This document shows positions 4,563 to 12,646 of a DNA stretch of 22,679 nucleotides, one piece after another; within the stretch, counting starts at the first letter, position 1, and each line of letters begins with the position of its first letter. The DNA is from a virus, in IMG/VR virus record IMGVR_UViG_3300010885_007305, positions 1-22,679 of that record; one strand, written 5' to 3'. The notes beneath the pieces were generated by a model. The model saw only the letters and a program-made list of their open reading frames with translations, was not told where the DNA came from and made no database searches. A program made the position numbers and the translations under genes.

Positions 4563-6011
4563 TTACGTCCACGCCCCCGAAGGAACACGGCTGCGGCCTT
4601 CTCGTCGTGGGCGCGTCTGCAACCTCCCAGAAATCATCCCCACCATCCCACCATGAGCTGCCAGTGCCGCGTACTGAAGGGCGTCGATAACGTGCGAGTA
4701 TTCGTTCTTGTCAGGGGTAGGCTTCATCCTGCCGCTCCGCATCTTGGCATAGCGATACCCACCAGACATCGCACGAATGACTGTAGGGCACCTGTCCTTG
4801 TCTATGAGGATGGCCGGACCCCCGTCGCGCTGTGCCAGCAAGAACGCCTCGATAGACCGGATGCGGGGGTCGATGTCGTTGGTGGGTGCGGGGAACGCCA
4901 TGAACCCCATACGCTTCAAAGCATCAAACGATGTCTCCTCGTAAATGGAGCCCTTCGAGCGACCTGCTGGATCACCTACCATCGCAACAGCGCGCCCCAG
5001 AAACATAGGGTTCATGAGGGCGGGGCGCAGGTTACGCTCGACGTGCAGTTCCAGACCGATGTCCTCGGCTATCACTTCTGCAATTACGAGGAAGCGTCCC
5101 TTGTGATCGAGCTGGCAGATGATGCTACAGGGGTCGCGCCCAAAGTCCTGTCCGATGATTAGCGGATGTCCAGATACTGGCGTAACGCCCTCAACCACAT
5201 GAAAGCTAGACTTAAAGCTCTCGCGGAACACCGCGCTGCCGCTGGGGTCATCTCCAAACTTTGCGTGAACATAACGCTTACACCAGTCTTCCGCGTTTGA
5301 GCGGAGGAAGCGTTCGTAGTAGGTACGCCCCTGCGCCTTGCGGCCTTCTGATGTTATGGGGAGCTTGAGCGTCTCGGGGGTCTGGGTGAGCCACTCAAGG
5401 TTCTCTGCGGTGTCCTCCATTCCACCCGGCTGGATAAATATCTGCCAATCCGGTGGTGTAGCCAGCGCCATGATCTTGTGCCACGGAGACCCCTCAGAGG
5501 GCATGTTGGTGTCGGCGATGATGCCGAACCAAGTGGCACCACCAAGGTTTGCTGCGGGGTAACGTCCACAGCGGCCAGCCAGAGGGCTAACGATACCGAC
5601 ATCCATCTCGATGGCCTCGGACATCCACGCGCCCGTGAGCTGCATGGACAGAAGCCTGCGCTGGTCCTCAGGGGTGTCCAGTGGGATGAGCAGCCACTCC
5701 GAGCGCACATCTCCGATACTTATATAGATAGTGTTGTCACTTACCTTGTACTGCGCGATGCCGTCGAGCCATGTTGTGATGTCCTTGAGCACGGTGTCTT
5801 TGAGCTGCTTGAGCGTCTGGCGGACGATGGCCCAGCGGGTGTAGCGCAGCCCGTCCGCTGCCGGTGCCTGCTCGCAGGACCGTCGGAACAACTCAAACAA
5901 ACAGGCGGTGGTCTTGCCGGAGCCCACGGGGCCAGCGATGAGACGGCCAAAACTATTGGACTTCATGAACGCTGCACAGGTCGGCGGAGCCGAGTAGTTA
6001 ATGTTGGGCAT
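4563..6011 (-). CDS. terL: Terminase large subunit
   Basis: The packaging motor that pumps phage DNA through the portal and cuts it. 482 aa, a normal size. The N-terminal ATPase carries Walker A GPVGSGKT at residues 27-34 (K33, T34) and a candidate Walker B/coupling segment around 121-135 (LLSMQLTGAWMSEAIEM, E132 following the hydrophobic strand). The C-terminal RNase H-like nuclease shows its three expected acidic positions: D289 in GQDFGRDP, D347 in AVAMVGDPAG and D443 in HVIDALQYAA. The start at 6011 follows AGGAGG and overlaps the upstream stop (TGATG). A strong terminator follows the gene. It is transcribed opposite to the portal and capsid genes. Packaging type (cos, pac or direct repeats) cannot be told from this alone. 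Confidence 0.95.
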   Translation of the reverse strand: MPNINYSAPPTCAAFMKSNSFGRLIAGPVGSGKTTACLFELFRRSCEQAPAADGLRYTRWAIVRQTLKQLKDTVLKDITTWLDGIAQYKVSDNTIYISIGDVRSEWLLIPLDTPEDQRRLLSMQLTGAWMSEAIEMDVGIVSPLAGRCGRYPAANLGGATWFGIIADTNMPSEGSPWHKIMALATPPDWQIFIQPGGMEDTAENLEWLTQTPETLKLPITSEGRKAQGRTYYERFLRSNAEDWCKRYVHAKFGDDPSGSAVFRESFKSSFHVVEGVTPVSGHPLIIGQDFGRDPCSIICQLDHKGRFLVIAEVIAEDIGLELHVERNLRPALMNPMFLGRAVAMVGDPAGRSKGSIYEETSFDALKRMGFMAFPAPTNDIDPRIRSIEAFLLAQRDGGPAILIDKDRCPTVIRAMSGGYRYAKMRSGRMKPTPDKNEYSHVIDALQYAALAAHGGMVGMISGRLQTRPRREGRSRVPSGAWT

Positions 6012-6487
6012 CAGTCCTCCTCATGGTCGATGACTTTGTACGGGACTTCTTTTTCAATCTTGATCTGGTTATCAGCGCCCAGATTGATAGTGACGGAGAA
6101 CTTCTCACCGCCCTCCATCGTCTGCGTCCCAGTCCCGCCAACACCGGCCCAGCGGCTGATGAGTTTACCGGCCTCGACTTTGGCGTTGAGGTTTTCGTTG
6201 CGGTCGTTCATCCGCATAAAAAGCTCGGGGAGCCACTCCTCAAGCGCGGATGCGGACTTCAGACGAAGGCGCTCTTGGGTGTTTAGGGCGCTGCCCCACG
6301 CCGACGTCTCTGTTTCAAGGAGCATACGGAAGCGGGTATTAGCCTGAATAATTTCCCATTGATCGCCGTCTACACCGTTGTCCCGGAGGATATTGTCGAT
6401 GGTTTGGATGTCCATCGCGATCTCTCTGGCCAGTTTTATGAGGATATGCTCGGAGATAGTGGGGTCTGGCACGGATACTTGCGCCAT
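6011..6487 (-). CDS. Probable terminase small subunit
   Basis: 158 aa, directly upstream of and overlapping terL by one base (TGATG), the usual place for the DNA-recognition subunit. The N-terminal half is helical (SEHILIKLAREIAMDIQTID, then DNGVDGDQWEIIQANTRFRM) and could contain a helix-turn-helix-like DNA-binding unit. The middle helices (NAKVEAGKLISRWAG) would suit ring oligomerisation, and the C-terminus is beta-like and acidic (KFSVTINLGADNQIKIEKEV, then IDHEED), plausibly the TerL-contact tail. ATG at 6487 after AGGAGAAACTTT. The call rests on position, size and organisation rather than a diagnostic motif. Confidence 0.7.
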   Translation of the reverse strand: MAQVSVPDPTISEHILIKLAREIAMDIQTIDNILRDNGVDGDQWEIIQANTRFRMLLETETSAWGSALNTQERLRLKSASALEEWLPELFMRMNDRNENLNAKVEAGKLISRWAGVGGTGTQTMEGGEKFSVTINLGADNQIKIEKEVPYKVIDHEED

Positions 6488-6617
6488 AAAGTTTCTCCTA
6501 TGGTTGTCAAACAGGGTGACTATACTGTATCGTGCATGGAAACGTCGAGGCCCGTCTCGCGGAGCACCGTCTTATGTTTACCCCCAAGTACCATAATCTC
6601 AGTAGGGATAGAGGATA
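6488..6617. promoter_or_regulatory. Divergent control region between terminase and portal operons
   Basis: 130 bp separate the two divergent starts, so promoters for both are expected here. A TATACT on the plus strand (TATAGT-like on the minus) sits in a short dyad (ATACTGTAT), but no convincing -35 box lies at 16-18 bp on either strand. At 6577-6595 TTTACCCCCAAGTACCATA loosely resembles the motif repeated in the left arm. The exact promoters are unresolved. Confidence 0.4.
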
Positions 6618-8669
6618 ATGGCGGATACAATCGGTCAGCGGGGCGTCCTGCGCGTCGTATCTCCAGCGCAACTTGAGACTGCGCTTCAGAAGCAGGATAA
6701 GGACCGCGCCGCTTCTCAAGTGGCTGAAGGTCCGGTGATGTCTAACCTTGCTGGGTATATGCGTACCCAGTTTGAGATGATGAAACAGCACCGTAATGAC
6801 GCCATGTCCGGCTGGTCGGAGCGCCTCCTAATCGCCCTGCGGGCGTTCAACGGGCACTACGACGCCACAAAACTAGCGGAAATTAGGAAGTTTGGTGGGT
6901 CTGAGGTTTACGCGCGCATCATTGCAATGAAGTGCCGAGGGGCGTCTTCGCTGCTCCGGGATGTGTATCTTGCTCCAGATCGTCCATGGGGTCTTGCTCC
7001 TCCCCAAGACCCGGACGTGCCTCCTCAGATTGTTGATAGCGTTCAGCAGCTTGTGCAGGTTGAGATTGCCTCCATGACTCAGGCAGGCATCCCACCGAAC
7101 CCGACAATCATCCGAGACCGTACTCTCCAGCTTATGGAAGCGGCGAGGGTGGCCGCTAAGGCGCGCGCTATCCAGCAGTCCAAAGTAGCTGAGGAGAAAA
7201 TTGACGAGATACTCTCGCAGGGTGGGTTCTATAAAGCTCTGGCTGAGTTCCTTGTTGACCTTCCCCTGTTCCCCTTTGCCTGCATCAAAGGGCCAACCGT
7301 GCGGATTGTGCCCACAGTTGTGTGGGAGAATGGCCAAGCAACAATTGCTCAGCAGCCCAAACTATTCTGGAACCGAGTATCACCATTTGATATTTGGTGG
7401 ACGCCGGGCGTATCTGACATCGAAGATGCTTCTGTTGTCGAGCGTACCCGCGTTACTCGTGCAGACCTGAACGATCTCCTTGATCTGCCGGGATACAACA
7501 CTGAGGAAGTTCGCGCTGTGCTCGATGAGTATGGTCGTGGCGGCATTGCTGATGATTGGGATACCACTGACAGCGAGCGCGCGGTCATGGAGAGCCGAGA
7601 GAACCCTCAGACAAATCGGTCTGGGATGATCTCCTGCCTTGAGTTCCATGGCAACGTCCAAGGGCGGATGCTTCTTGAATATGGCATGAGCGAGCAGGAA
7701 ATTCCTGATCCAATGCGCGACTACTTCGTACAGTCGTGGCTCATAGGCACGCATGTCATCAAGGTTCAGATGGCTCCGTCGCCCCGCAAACGGCACTCTT
7801 ATTTCATTACGAGCTTTGAGAAAGTGCCGGGTACTCCCGTGGGTAACGGGTTGCCGGACATCCTCAGCGACATTCAGGAGGTGGCAAACGCCTCTCTACG
7901 TGCGCTAGTCAACAATCTATCCATCAGCTCCGGGCCTCAGGTGGTTGTTAATGACGACCGACTGGCTCCTGATGAAGACGGAGAGGAACTGTATCCATGG
8001 AAACGCTGGCACGTTCAGTCTGATCCCATGGGCAATAACTCACAAGTTCCCATCAGCTTCTTTCAGCCGGTGTCCAACTCTCAGGAGCTTCTGGGGGTTT
8101 ATCAACAGTTTAACAATCTTGCCGATGAACTATCTGCAATCCCAAAATACCTCTCTGGGCAGGGAGCTGGCGGTGCCGGTCGTACAGCTTCTGGGCTTGC
8201 TATGCTTATGGGCAATGCCTCTAAAATCCTTCAAACCGTCGCAGCAAATATTGATCGAGATGTCCTTGATCCTTTGCTGACCCAACTCTTTGATATGCTT
8301 ATGCTTACCGATCAATCTGGCATGTTGACGGGTCAAGAGCAGGTTCGTGTGATGGGCGTCAACGTCGCCATTCAGCGCGAGACCCAGAGGGCTCGTCAGC
8401 TTGAGTTCTTGCAGATTACGGCTAATCCCATCGACGCCCAGATCGTTGGGCCTAAGGGTCGCGCCGCCATTCTGCGGTCTGTCTCTCAGACAATTGGACT
8501 TGATAGCGCCAGTATTGTTCCTACTGAGGACGCTATCAACAAGATGCAAGAGGCAGCGGCTGGCGCTCAGATGGCGCAAGCTGGGGCACAGGCGCAGGGT
8601 GCGCAGCAGGGGTCCAACGTAACGCAGGATATGGGTCCGAGGACAAATATAACTGGCGGCGCTGGTTAA
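6618..8669 (+). CDS. Portal protein
   Basis: Forms the dodecameric ring at the capsid vertex through which DNA is packaged and ejected and on which the head assembles. 683 aa, typical of large podovirus (P22-type) portals. Visible features: an N-terminal helical region, a clip/stem-like region with SPFDIWWTPGVSDIEDASVV (about residue 255-275), SYFITSFEKVPGTPVGNGLP (about 395-415), and the characteristic ELSAIPKYLSG followed by AGRTASGLAMLMGNASK (about 505-540), a pattern I associate with portals of this group. The C-terminus is Ala/Gln/Gly-rich and probably disordered or barrel-like. ATG at 6618 follows GAGGATA. It is the first gene of the plus-strand structural operon. Confidence 0.93.
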   Translation: MADTIGQRGVLRVVSPAQLETALQKQDKDRAASQVAEGPVMSNLAGYMRTQFEMMKQHRNDAMSGWSERLLIALRAFNGHYDATKLAEIRKFGGSEVYARIIAMKCRGASSLLRDVYLAPDRPWGLAPPQDPDVPPQIVDSVQQLVQVEIASMTQAGIPPNPTIIRDRTLQLMEAARVAAKARAIQQSKVAEEKIDEILSQGGFYKALAEFLVDLPLFPFACIKGPTVRIVPTVVWENGQATIAQQPKLFWNRVSPFDIWWTPGVSDIEDASVVERTRVTRADLNDLLDLPGYNTEEVRAVLDEYGRGGIADDWDTTDSERAVMESRENPQTNRSGMISCLEFHGNVQGRMLLEYGMSEQEIPDPMRDYFVQSWLIGTHVIKVQMAPSPRKRHSYFITSFEKVPGTPVGNGLPDILSDIQEVANASLRALVNNLSISSGPQVVVNDDRLAPDEDGEELYPWKRWHVQSDPMGNNSQVPISFFQPVSNSQELLGVYQQFNNLADELSAIPKYLSGQGAGGAGRTASGLAMLMGNASKILQTVAANIDRDVLDPLLTQLFDMLMLTDQSGMLTGQEQVRVMGVNVAIQRETQRARQLEFLQITANPIDAQIVGPKGRAAILRSVSQTIGLDSASIVPTEDAINKMQEAAAGAQMAQAGAQAQGAQQGSNVTQDMGPRTNITGGAG

Positions 8670-8684
8670 CGAAGGAGAACTAAT

Positions 8685-8906
8685 ATGGCTATGGGTAAAG
8701 AAAAGTCCTCGAAGAATGTTGTGTTTGCTAAGGGTGGAAAAACTGGCCTTGTTGGCAAGCAGACATCGACTGGCACGCAGGTTCCCGGTCAGACTGCTCA
8801 GATGGGTCGTGGCGGTGGCAAGTTTGCGCAGGGTGGCCCAACTGGCAAGGTTGGCAAGCAGAAGCCTTCCGTGGCTGCCAAGCCCGGCGTTTCGGCGTCG
8901 AACTGA
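8685..8906 (+). CDS. Small basic Gly/Lys-rich protein with two internal repeats
   Basis: 73 aa, starting after AAGGAG. It contains two near-copies of a 13-residue unit, FAKGGKTGLVGKQ and FAQGGPTGKVGKQ (DNA 8724-8762 and 8823-8861), separated by a Thr/Gly/Gln-rich linker. The composition (Gly, Lys, Gln, Thr, almost no hydrophobics) indicates a disordered, positively charged chain. Proteins of this type sit between portal and scaffold genes in aquatic podoviruses as I recall them; a minor virion or DNA-associated role is possible but unproven. The stop overlaps the next start (TGATG). Confidence 0.8.
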   Translation: MAMGKEKSSKNVVFAKGGKTGLVGKQTSTGTQVPGQTAQMGRGGGKFAQGGPTGKVGKQKPSVAAKPGVSASN

Positions 8907-9097
8907 TGGCTATCCGCACTAAGATAAAAAGTGCGGTAAAGAGTTTGGAGCAGCACGAGCGTGCTGTCTCCATTCCTCGCGTTACCGGAATAGCAAAACC
9001 AAAAATCTCTAAGAATACAAGGCAGTACAAGAAGGGCTCCCTTCAAGACTCCGGTGAATTTGGTTTTGGTGACACAGGGCTAACAGGTGAGAGCTAG
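8906..9097 (+). CDS. Small basic protein, 63 aa
   Basis: Starts in the stop codon of the previous gene (TGATG) with no clear ribosome binding site, so it relies on translational coupling. Basic N-terminal half (MAIRTKIKSAVKSLEQHERA, then GIAKPKISKNTRQYKKGSL) and a short acidic/Gly tail (FGFGDTGLTGES). Like its neighbours it is probably disordered and may be a minor virion component. Family not recognised. It ends in TAG, overlapping the ribosome binding site TAGGAGAG of the next gene. Confidence 0.75.
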   Translation: MAIRTKIKSAVKSLEQHERAVSIPRVTGIAKPKISKNTRQYKKGSLQDSGEFGFGDTGLTGES

Positions 9098-9106
9098 GAG
9101 AGTAAT

Positions 9107-9322
9107 ATGAAGTCCAAGATGATTGGCGACAAGGTTACTCGGATCGTTGGTAAGGGATCTAAGGATGAGGTTCTTCCCAGCCGCATGGCTATGGAGACCA
9201 TCACCAAGGGTGACCCGATGCAGCGTTCCATGAATAACTACGCCAAGAAAACCCCTTCGGGGCTTAGTGCAATGGGTCCATCGTTCATGATGATGGGCCG
9301 TATGATGGGGCGTGGTTATTGA
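9107..9322 (+). CDS. Methionine-rich small protein, 71 aa
   Basis: ATG at 9107 after TAGGAGAG. Twelve to thirteen of 71 residues are methionine, including clusters near the C-terminus (SFMMMGRMMGRGY). The N-terminus is basic (MKSKMIGDKVTRIVGKGSKD). There is no clear membrane segment because of the interspersed Gly/Arg/Ser. It is likely a minor virion or assembly protein given its place between portal and scaffold; I do not recognise the family. The next gene starts inside its stop region. Confidence 0.75.
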   Translation: MKSKMIGDKVTRIVGKGSKDEVLPSRMAMETITKGDPMQRSMNNYAKKTPSGLSAMGPSFMMMGRMMGRGY

Positions 9323-9558
9323 GCGACCGTGATCTCATTCTTAAAGCAGCATCAGTAGCTAATGTAGCCCCCAAGGAGTGGTCGGACTTCTTGGCGGCTC
9401 TTTCTTTGTACACCGACACGCGGCGTGACCAGTGCGTCTCGTCCCCCGTTGATGCCATTTTTGTAGCTCAAGGCAGGGCGCAGCAATGCGTCTCGCTCCT
9501 TAGGCTATTTCAAGAGTGCCGTCAGACGGCTGACCAGATACAGGAGAAACGTAAATGA
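9319..9558 (+). CDS. Small conserved phage protein, 79 aa, TTG start
   Basis: The best start is TTG at 9319, overlapping the previous stop (TTGA), with GGGGCG upstream. No ATG or GTG start lies in this frame near the beginning. The product is soluble and helical: MSDRDLILKAASVANVAPKE, WSDFLAALSLYTDTRRDQC, then a helix QQCVSLLRLFQECRQTADQI. Small proteins with this layout occur before the scaffold gene in marine podoviruses as far as I recall. Function unknown. The stop overlaps the scaffold start (ATGA). Confidence 0.75.
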   Translation: MSDRDLILKAASVANVAPKEWSDFLAALSLYTDTRRDQCVSSPVDAIFVAQGRAQQCVSLLRLFQECRQTADQIQEKRK

Positions 9559-10598
9559 CAGCATTTGTTCCCGGTACAGTTGATCCCAACGTGCGTATTC
9601 CAGACGCTATCAAAGCAACCGCTGCCCGCGCCGATGCGGCATTTAGGGCTGCCTATAACTTGGAACCTGAGGGAAGTAATGGGGTTCAGGAGGAGAGCAC
9701 GGAAGAGCCAACAGCTTCCTCCGAAGCCCAAAACCAGCAGGAATCCGAGAGAAAAACCAAAAAACCTTCTGAAGATTTTACTGAACAGTCCCAGAATAAG
9801 TCTGAGGAAGACCAGTCTTGGGAGCACAGATATAAGTCGATGAAGGGTCGATATGACCGTTCTGAGGCGCAACTTCGCTCCATGAGCGATCAGATTACTA
9901 GCTTGCAGAACGTAATCGCTACAATGCAAGTCTCCGCCCCCGTGCACGGCAAGTCGGAAATGTCCGCTGAGCGCTTCCTAACAGATGAGGAAGAGAATGA
10001 TTACGGCGCGGAGTTTCTTACCGTTGTTGGTAAAAAGGCAAAGGAAGAACTTCTTCCAATTGTCAAAGGTTATGAATCAAAAATCTCTGAACTTGAGGAG
10101 CGCCTCAAGAGTGTAGGCGGGTATGTTCAGCAAGATGCCCGGTCTAGAATGGAGTCAATGCTTGACGACCGAACCCCTAGTTGGCGAGATGTTAACTTCG
10201 ATCCAAACTTTATTTCGTGGTTGAAGTTGCCAGATCCATATTCTGGTGTTATTCGTCATGAGATGTTGAAAGCCGCGTACGAGCGGAACGATGCCCCTCG
10301 GGTAGCGGCTTTCTTCAACGGCTTCCTCTCTGAAGAGGCTGCCACGGACCCCGCAAGGGAAGAGACAGGCCGGACACAAGCTCCCGCCAAACCGTCTCTG
10401 GAAAAATTTGCGGCACCGGGTAGAGCCAAGACGGCAGCGGCCTCTGGTGCCCCTGCTGAGAAGCCCATCTTCACTCGCGCCCAAATCGCTAAATTCTATG
10501 CCGAAAGCGCTTCCGGTAAGTTCCGGGGGAAAGAGGCAGAAAAGGATCGCCTAGAAGCTCAAATCTTCGAGGCGGAGCGGGAAGGACGCATCAGGTAA
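9555..10598 (+). CDS. Capsid scaffolding protein (probable)
   Basis: 347 aa, immediately before the major capsid gene, where podoviruses encode scaffold. The N-terminal part to about residue 90 is disordered and rich in Glu, Ser, Gln and Lys. A helical segment from about 94 (HRYKSMKGRYDRSEAQLRSM, then DQITSLQNVIATM) forms a coiled coil, as in scaffolds that dimerise during procapsid assembly. The C-terminus is charged (RAQIAKFYAESASGKFRGKE, then EKDRLEAQIFEAEREGRIR) and would be the coat-binding helical region. The start overlaps the previous stop (ATGA). No protease motif is seen, so it is probably released intact rather than cleaved by a fused protease. Confidence 0.85.
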   Translation: MTAFVPGTVDPNVRIPDAIKATAARADAAFRAAYNLEPEGSNGVQEESTEEPTASSEAQNQQESERKTKKPSEDFTEQSQNKSEEDQSWEHRYKSMKGRYDRSEAQLRSMSDQITSLQNVIATMQVSAPVHGKSEMSAERFLTDEEENDYGAEFLTVVGKKAKEELLPIVKGYESKISELEERLKSVGGYVQQDARSRMESMLDDRTPSWRDVNFDPNFISWLKLPDPYSGVIRHEMLKAAYERNDAPRVAAFFNGFLSEEAATDPAREETGRTQAPAKPSLEKFAAPGRAKTAAASGAPAEKPIFTRAQIAKFYAESASGKFRGKEAEKDRLEAQIFEAEREGRIR

Positions 10599-10622
10599 TC
10601 TTCTCTCTTGGGAGCCTCAACA

Positions 10623-11606
10623 ATGGCATTTCCTAACGCAGGATCGGGCACAACGCCCCCAATCTACCCCACTGGTTCTACTAGCAACAACCTCTCCTCG
10701 ACCGGCTTCATTCCTGAAATCTGGTCTGGCAAACTCGTCGAAAAGTTCTACGCTTCGACCGTCCTCGCGGCGATCTCGAACACGGATTACGAAGGCGAGA
10801 TCAAGAATCAGGGCGACAAGGTCAAGATTCGTACCAAGCCCACGATCACCATCTCTGACTATCGTGCTGACGGCCTGCTCTCCTTGCAGCGCCCCACCGG
10901 CAGCGTGGTTGAGCTGAACATCGACAACGGCAAGTACTTCAACACCATCCTTGACGACGTCATGGATGTTCAGTCCGACCTTAACCTTCTCAGCATGTGG
11001 TCTGATGACGCTGCCGAGCAGATGAAGATCGTGATTGATACTGCTGTGCTTGCTGGCATTCTTGGTCAGGCCAACAGCTACAACCGTGGCACGACTGCCG
11101 GTAGGATTTCCGGCAACATCAACCTCGGTGTCACCACCAGCCCCCTGTCCACCACGGCCATTGCCGCGTCTGGCAAGGTGGACATCCTCTCGGTTCTTCT
11201 CCGCATGGGTCAGGCCCTTGACGAGCAGAACATCCCCGAGACGGGTCGCTGGGTTGTACTGCCCACTTGGGCTGCTACGCTCGTCAAGCAGTCGGAACTC
11301 CGTCAGGCTTACCTGTCGGGTGACGGCGTCTCGATCTTGCGTAACGGTCGTCTGGGCATGGTTGATCGCTTCACCCTGTACACCTCCAACCTGCTCCCCA
11401 CGGGCACGGCTGGCGGTCTTGCTTCGGGTGAGACGGCCATCTACGCCGGTCATGCTCACGGTCTGACCTTCGCTTCGCAGGTCTCCAAGGTCGAGACCAT
11501 GCGTTCCGAGCAGACCTTCGGCACGATTCTGCGCGGCTTGCAGGTCTATGGCTACAAGGTCATCGACGGCACCGCGATTGCTCAGGCAATCGTGACCCCC
11601 GGCTAA
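10623..11606 (+). CDS. Major capsid protein
   Basis: 327 aa, the expected shell protein by position after scaffold and by composition. I start it at ATG 10623 (GGGAG eight bases upstream); the in-frame TTG at 10608 lies before that ribosome binding site. Features: an N-terminal Gly/Ser/Thr-rich arm, then FIPEIWSGKLVEKFYASTVL (about 32-51), a GDKVKIRTKPTITISDYRA strand region (about 68-86), the long spine-like helix DDAAEQMKIVIDTAVLAGIL (about 131-150), and PETGRWVVLPTWAATLVKQS (about 207-226). This is consistent with the HK97-like fold of tailed-phage coats. Codon choice is more uniform and C-ending than in neighbours, as often seen for very highly expressed genes. A terminator follows. Confidence 0.92.
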   Translation: MAFPNAGSGTTPPIYPTGSTSNNLSSTGFIPEIWSGKLVEKFYASTVLAAISNTDYEGEIKNQGDKVKIRTKPTITISDYRADGLLSLQRPTGSVVELNIDNGKYFNTILDDVMDVQSDLNLLSMWSDDAAEQMKIVIDTAVLAGILGQANSYNRGTTAGRISGNINLGVTTSPLSTTAIAASGKVDILSVLLRMGQALDEQNIPETGRWVVLPTWAATLVKQSELRQAYLSGDGVSILRNGRLGMVDRFTLYTSNLLPTGTAGGLASGETAIYAGHAHGLTFASQVSKVETMRSEQTFGTILRGLQVYGYKVIDGTAIAQAIVTPG

Positions 11607-11613
11607 TAGAAAC

Positions 11614-11647
11614 GGAGCCCCCAGTTAAGGGGGCTCCTATTCTTTCC
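11614..11647 (+). terminator. Strong intrinsic terminator after the capsid gene
   Basis: GGAGCCCCC (11614-11622) pairs perfectly with GGGGGCTCC (11629-11637), loop AGTTAA, followed by the T-rich TATTCTTTCC. Placed right after the capsid stop and only a few bases before the next ribosome binding site, it would give much more capsid mRNA than connector mRNA, with partial read-through feeding the downstream genes. Confidence 0.9.
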
Positions 11648-11660
11648 TTGGGGAGTTACC

Positions 11661-12017
11661 ATGGCGCTCGACACCGTCGCAGATTATGTCCGTAATGCTC
11701 GTATCCTTCTACAGGACACGATCCCGGATTATCGTTATTCTGACAGTGAGTTAGTCGAGGATATGAACCTCGGACTGCTGGAAGTGCGGCGTCTTCGCCC
11801 GGAACTAATGCGTTCCTACTTCCGGTCTTCTATCCCAACCTACACGACAACAAGCATGTCCACGACTTCTGTCGCTATGGACCCAATGTATCGTGTATCT
11901 CTGCTCTATTACATCTGTGGCCAAGCCCAGCTTCGAGATGACGAGAACTCACAGGACGCTAGAGCTTCTGTGTTCCTCAACAAATTTGTCGCCCAGATGC
12001 TAACCATTCAGTCGTGA
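11661..12017 (+). CDS. Head-tail connector/adaptor protein (probable)
   Basis: 118 aa. MALDTVADYVRNARILLQDT, then DYRYSDSELVEDMNLGLLEV and RRLRPELM, then a helix-rich C-terminus (YRVSLLYYICGQAQLRDDEN, then ARASVFLNKFVAQML). 'Long helix, D-x-x-Y-R-Y-S-D-x-E-L, helix ...LRPE' is the arrangement of the small helical adaptor proteins (gp6-like) that dock under the portal and close the filled head; I think it belongs to a phage adaptor DUF but cannot confirm the number. GGGGAG precedes the start. It lies directly after the capsid terminator, so expression probably depends on read-through. Confidence 0.75.
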   Translation: MALDTVADYVRNARILLQDTIPDYRYSDSELVEDMNLGLLEVRRLRPELMRSYFRSSIPTYTTTSMSTTSVAMDPMYRVSLLYYICGQAQLRDDENSQDARASVFLNKFVAQMLTIQS

Positions 12018-12024
12018 GGAAGCT

Positions 12025-12621
12025 ATGACTGCTGATCTTAACAGACTGATGGATAACCTTCGTGTCCGGCTGCCGGGAGCCAGTGACGAGGCGCTGAAGC
12101 TCGAATACTTTTCCACGATGGATCAATTTTTTAGCGCAACGAACATCTGGACAGAGGACATCGATTTCGCTGTCACCAACGACAACAAATCCTACTATGT
12201 GACGCCTACTGGAGTGGCTAACATCCAGCGTTTGATGGGGATTGTTAATTCTGATGGCGTGATTGTAGCTGCTCTGATGAAAGTACCGGGCGAGATTACT
12301 CTGGTACATTACCCAAGCCAATCAGATACTTATACGCTTCAGTTAGCTTTGTCCGTCAAAGACCCGGTAACCCGCGAAGGGTATCCTGAGCTTCCTGATT
12401 GGATACTTGAGAAGTACGGAGTCGATATTATCGATGGCGTCCTTGGCCGGATGATGTCGCAAATCGCCAAGCCGTATTCCAATGAGCGGATGGCGATCTA
12501 CCATATGAAGCGTTTTCAGAACACAATGGCGATGGCCAAAGTTGAAGCTCAACATAGAAACGTGTATCGTGGGCAGAGTTGGCGGTTCCCCCAGACGTTT
12601 GCTCGCCGCAAAGCTTGGTAG
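12025..12621 (+). CDS. Tail/connector protein (probable head-completion or tubular protein)
   Basis: 198 aa, start after GAGGAAGCT, seven bases past the previous stop. It begins with a helix (LNRLMDNLRVRLPGASDEAL, then KLEYFSTMDQFFSATNIW), has a beta-rich middle (EDIDFAVTNDNKSYYVTPTG, then PGEITLVHYPSQSDTYTL), and a helical C-terminal half (PDWILEKYGVDIIDGVLGRM) ending QSWRFPQTFARRKAW. This resembles the second adaptor/nozzle-type protein that follows the gp6-like adaptor in podoviruses. A role in joining portal to tail is likely; exact equivalence to a T7 or P22 protein is not claimed. Confidence 0.7.
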   Translation: MTADLNRLMDNLRVRLPGASDEALKLEYFSTMDQFFSATNIWTEDIDFAVTNDNKSYYVTPTGVANIQRLMGIVNSDGVIVAALMKVPGEITLVHYPSQSDTYTLQLALSVKDPVTREGYPELPDWILEKYGVDIIDGVLGRMMSQIAKPYSNERMAIYHMKRFQNTMAMAKVEAQHRNVYRGQSWRFPQTFARRKAW

Positions 12622-12646
12622 CCCATAGCTAACTGGAGAACGCAAA

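Noticed and set aside
4354-4656. Plus-strand 100-codon open frame.
   Set aside because: It runs over the G-rich tract, the terL terminator and the end of terL, has Pro/Gly-rich random composition and no ribosome binding site.
5478-6347. Plus-strand 289-codon open frame opposite terL and its small subunit.
   Set aside because: Antisense shadow of two well supported genes; composition (Arg/Ser/Pro/Val runs) is that of a reversed coding strand.
10617-11459. Minus-strand 280-codon open frame opposite the capsid gene.
   Set aside because: The strongly biased codon use of the capsid gene removes stops from the opposite strand; no ribosome binding site or family pattern.
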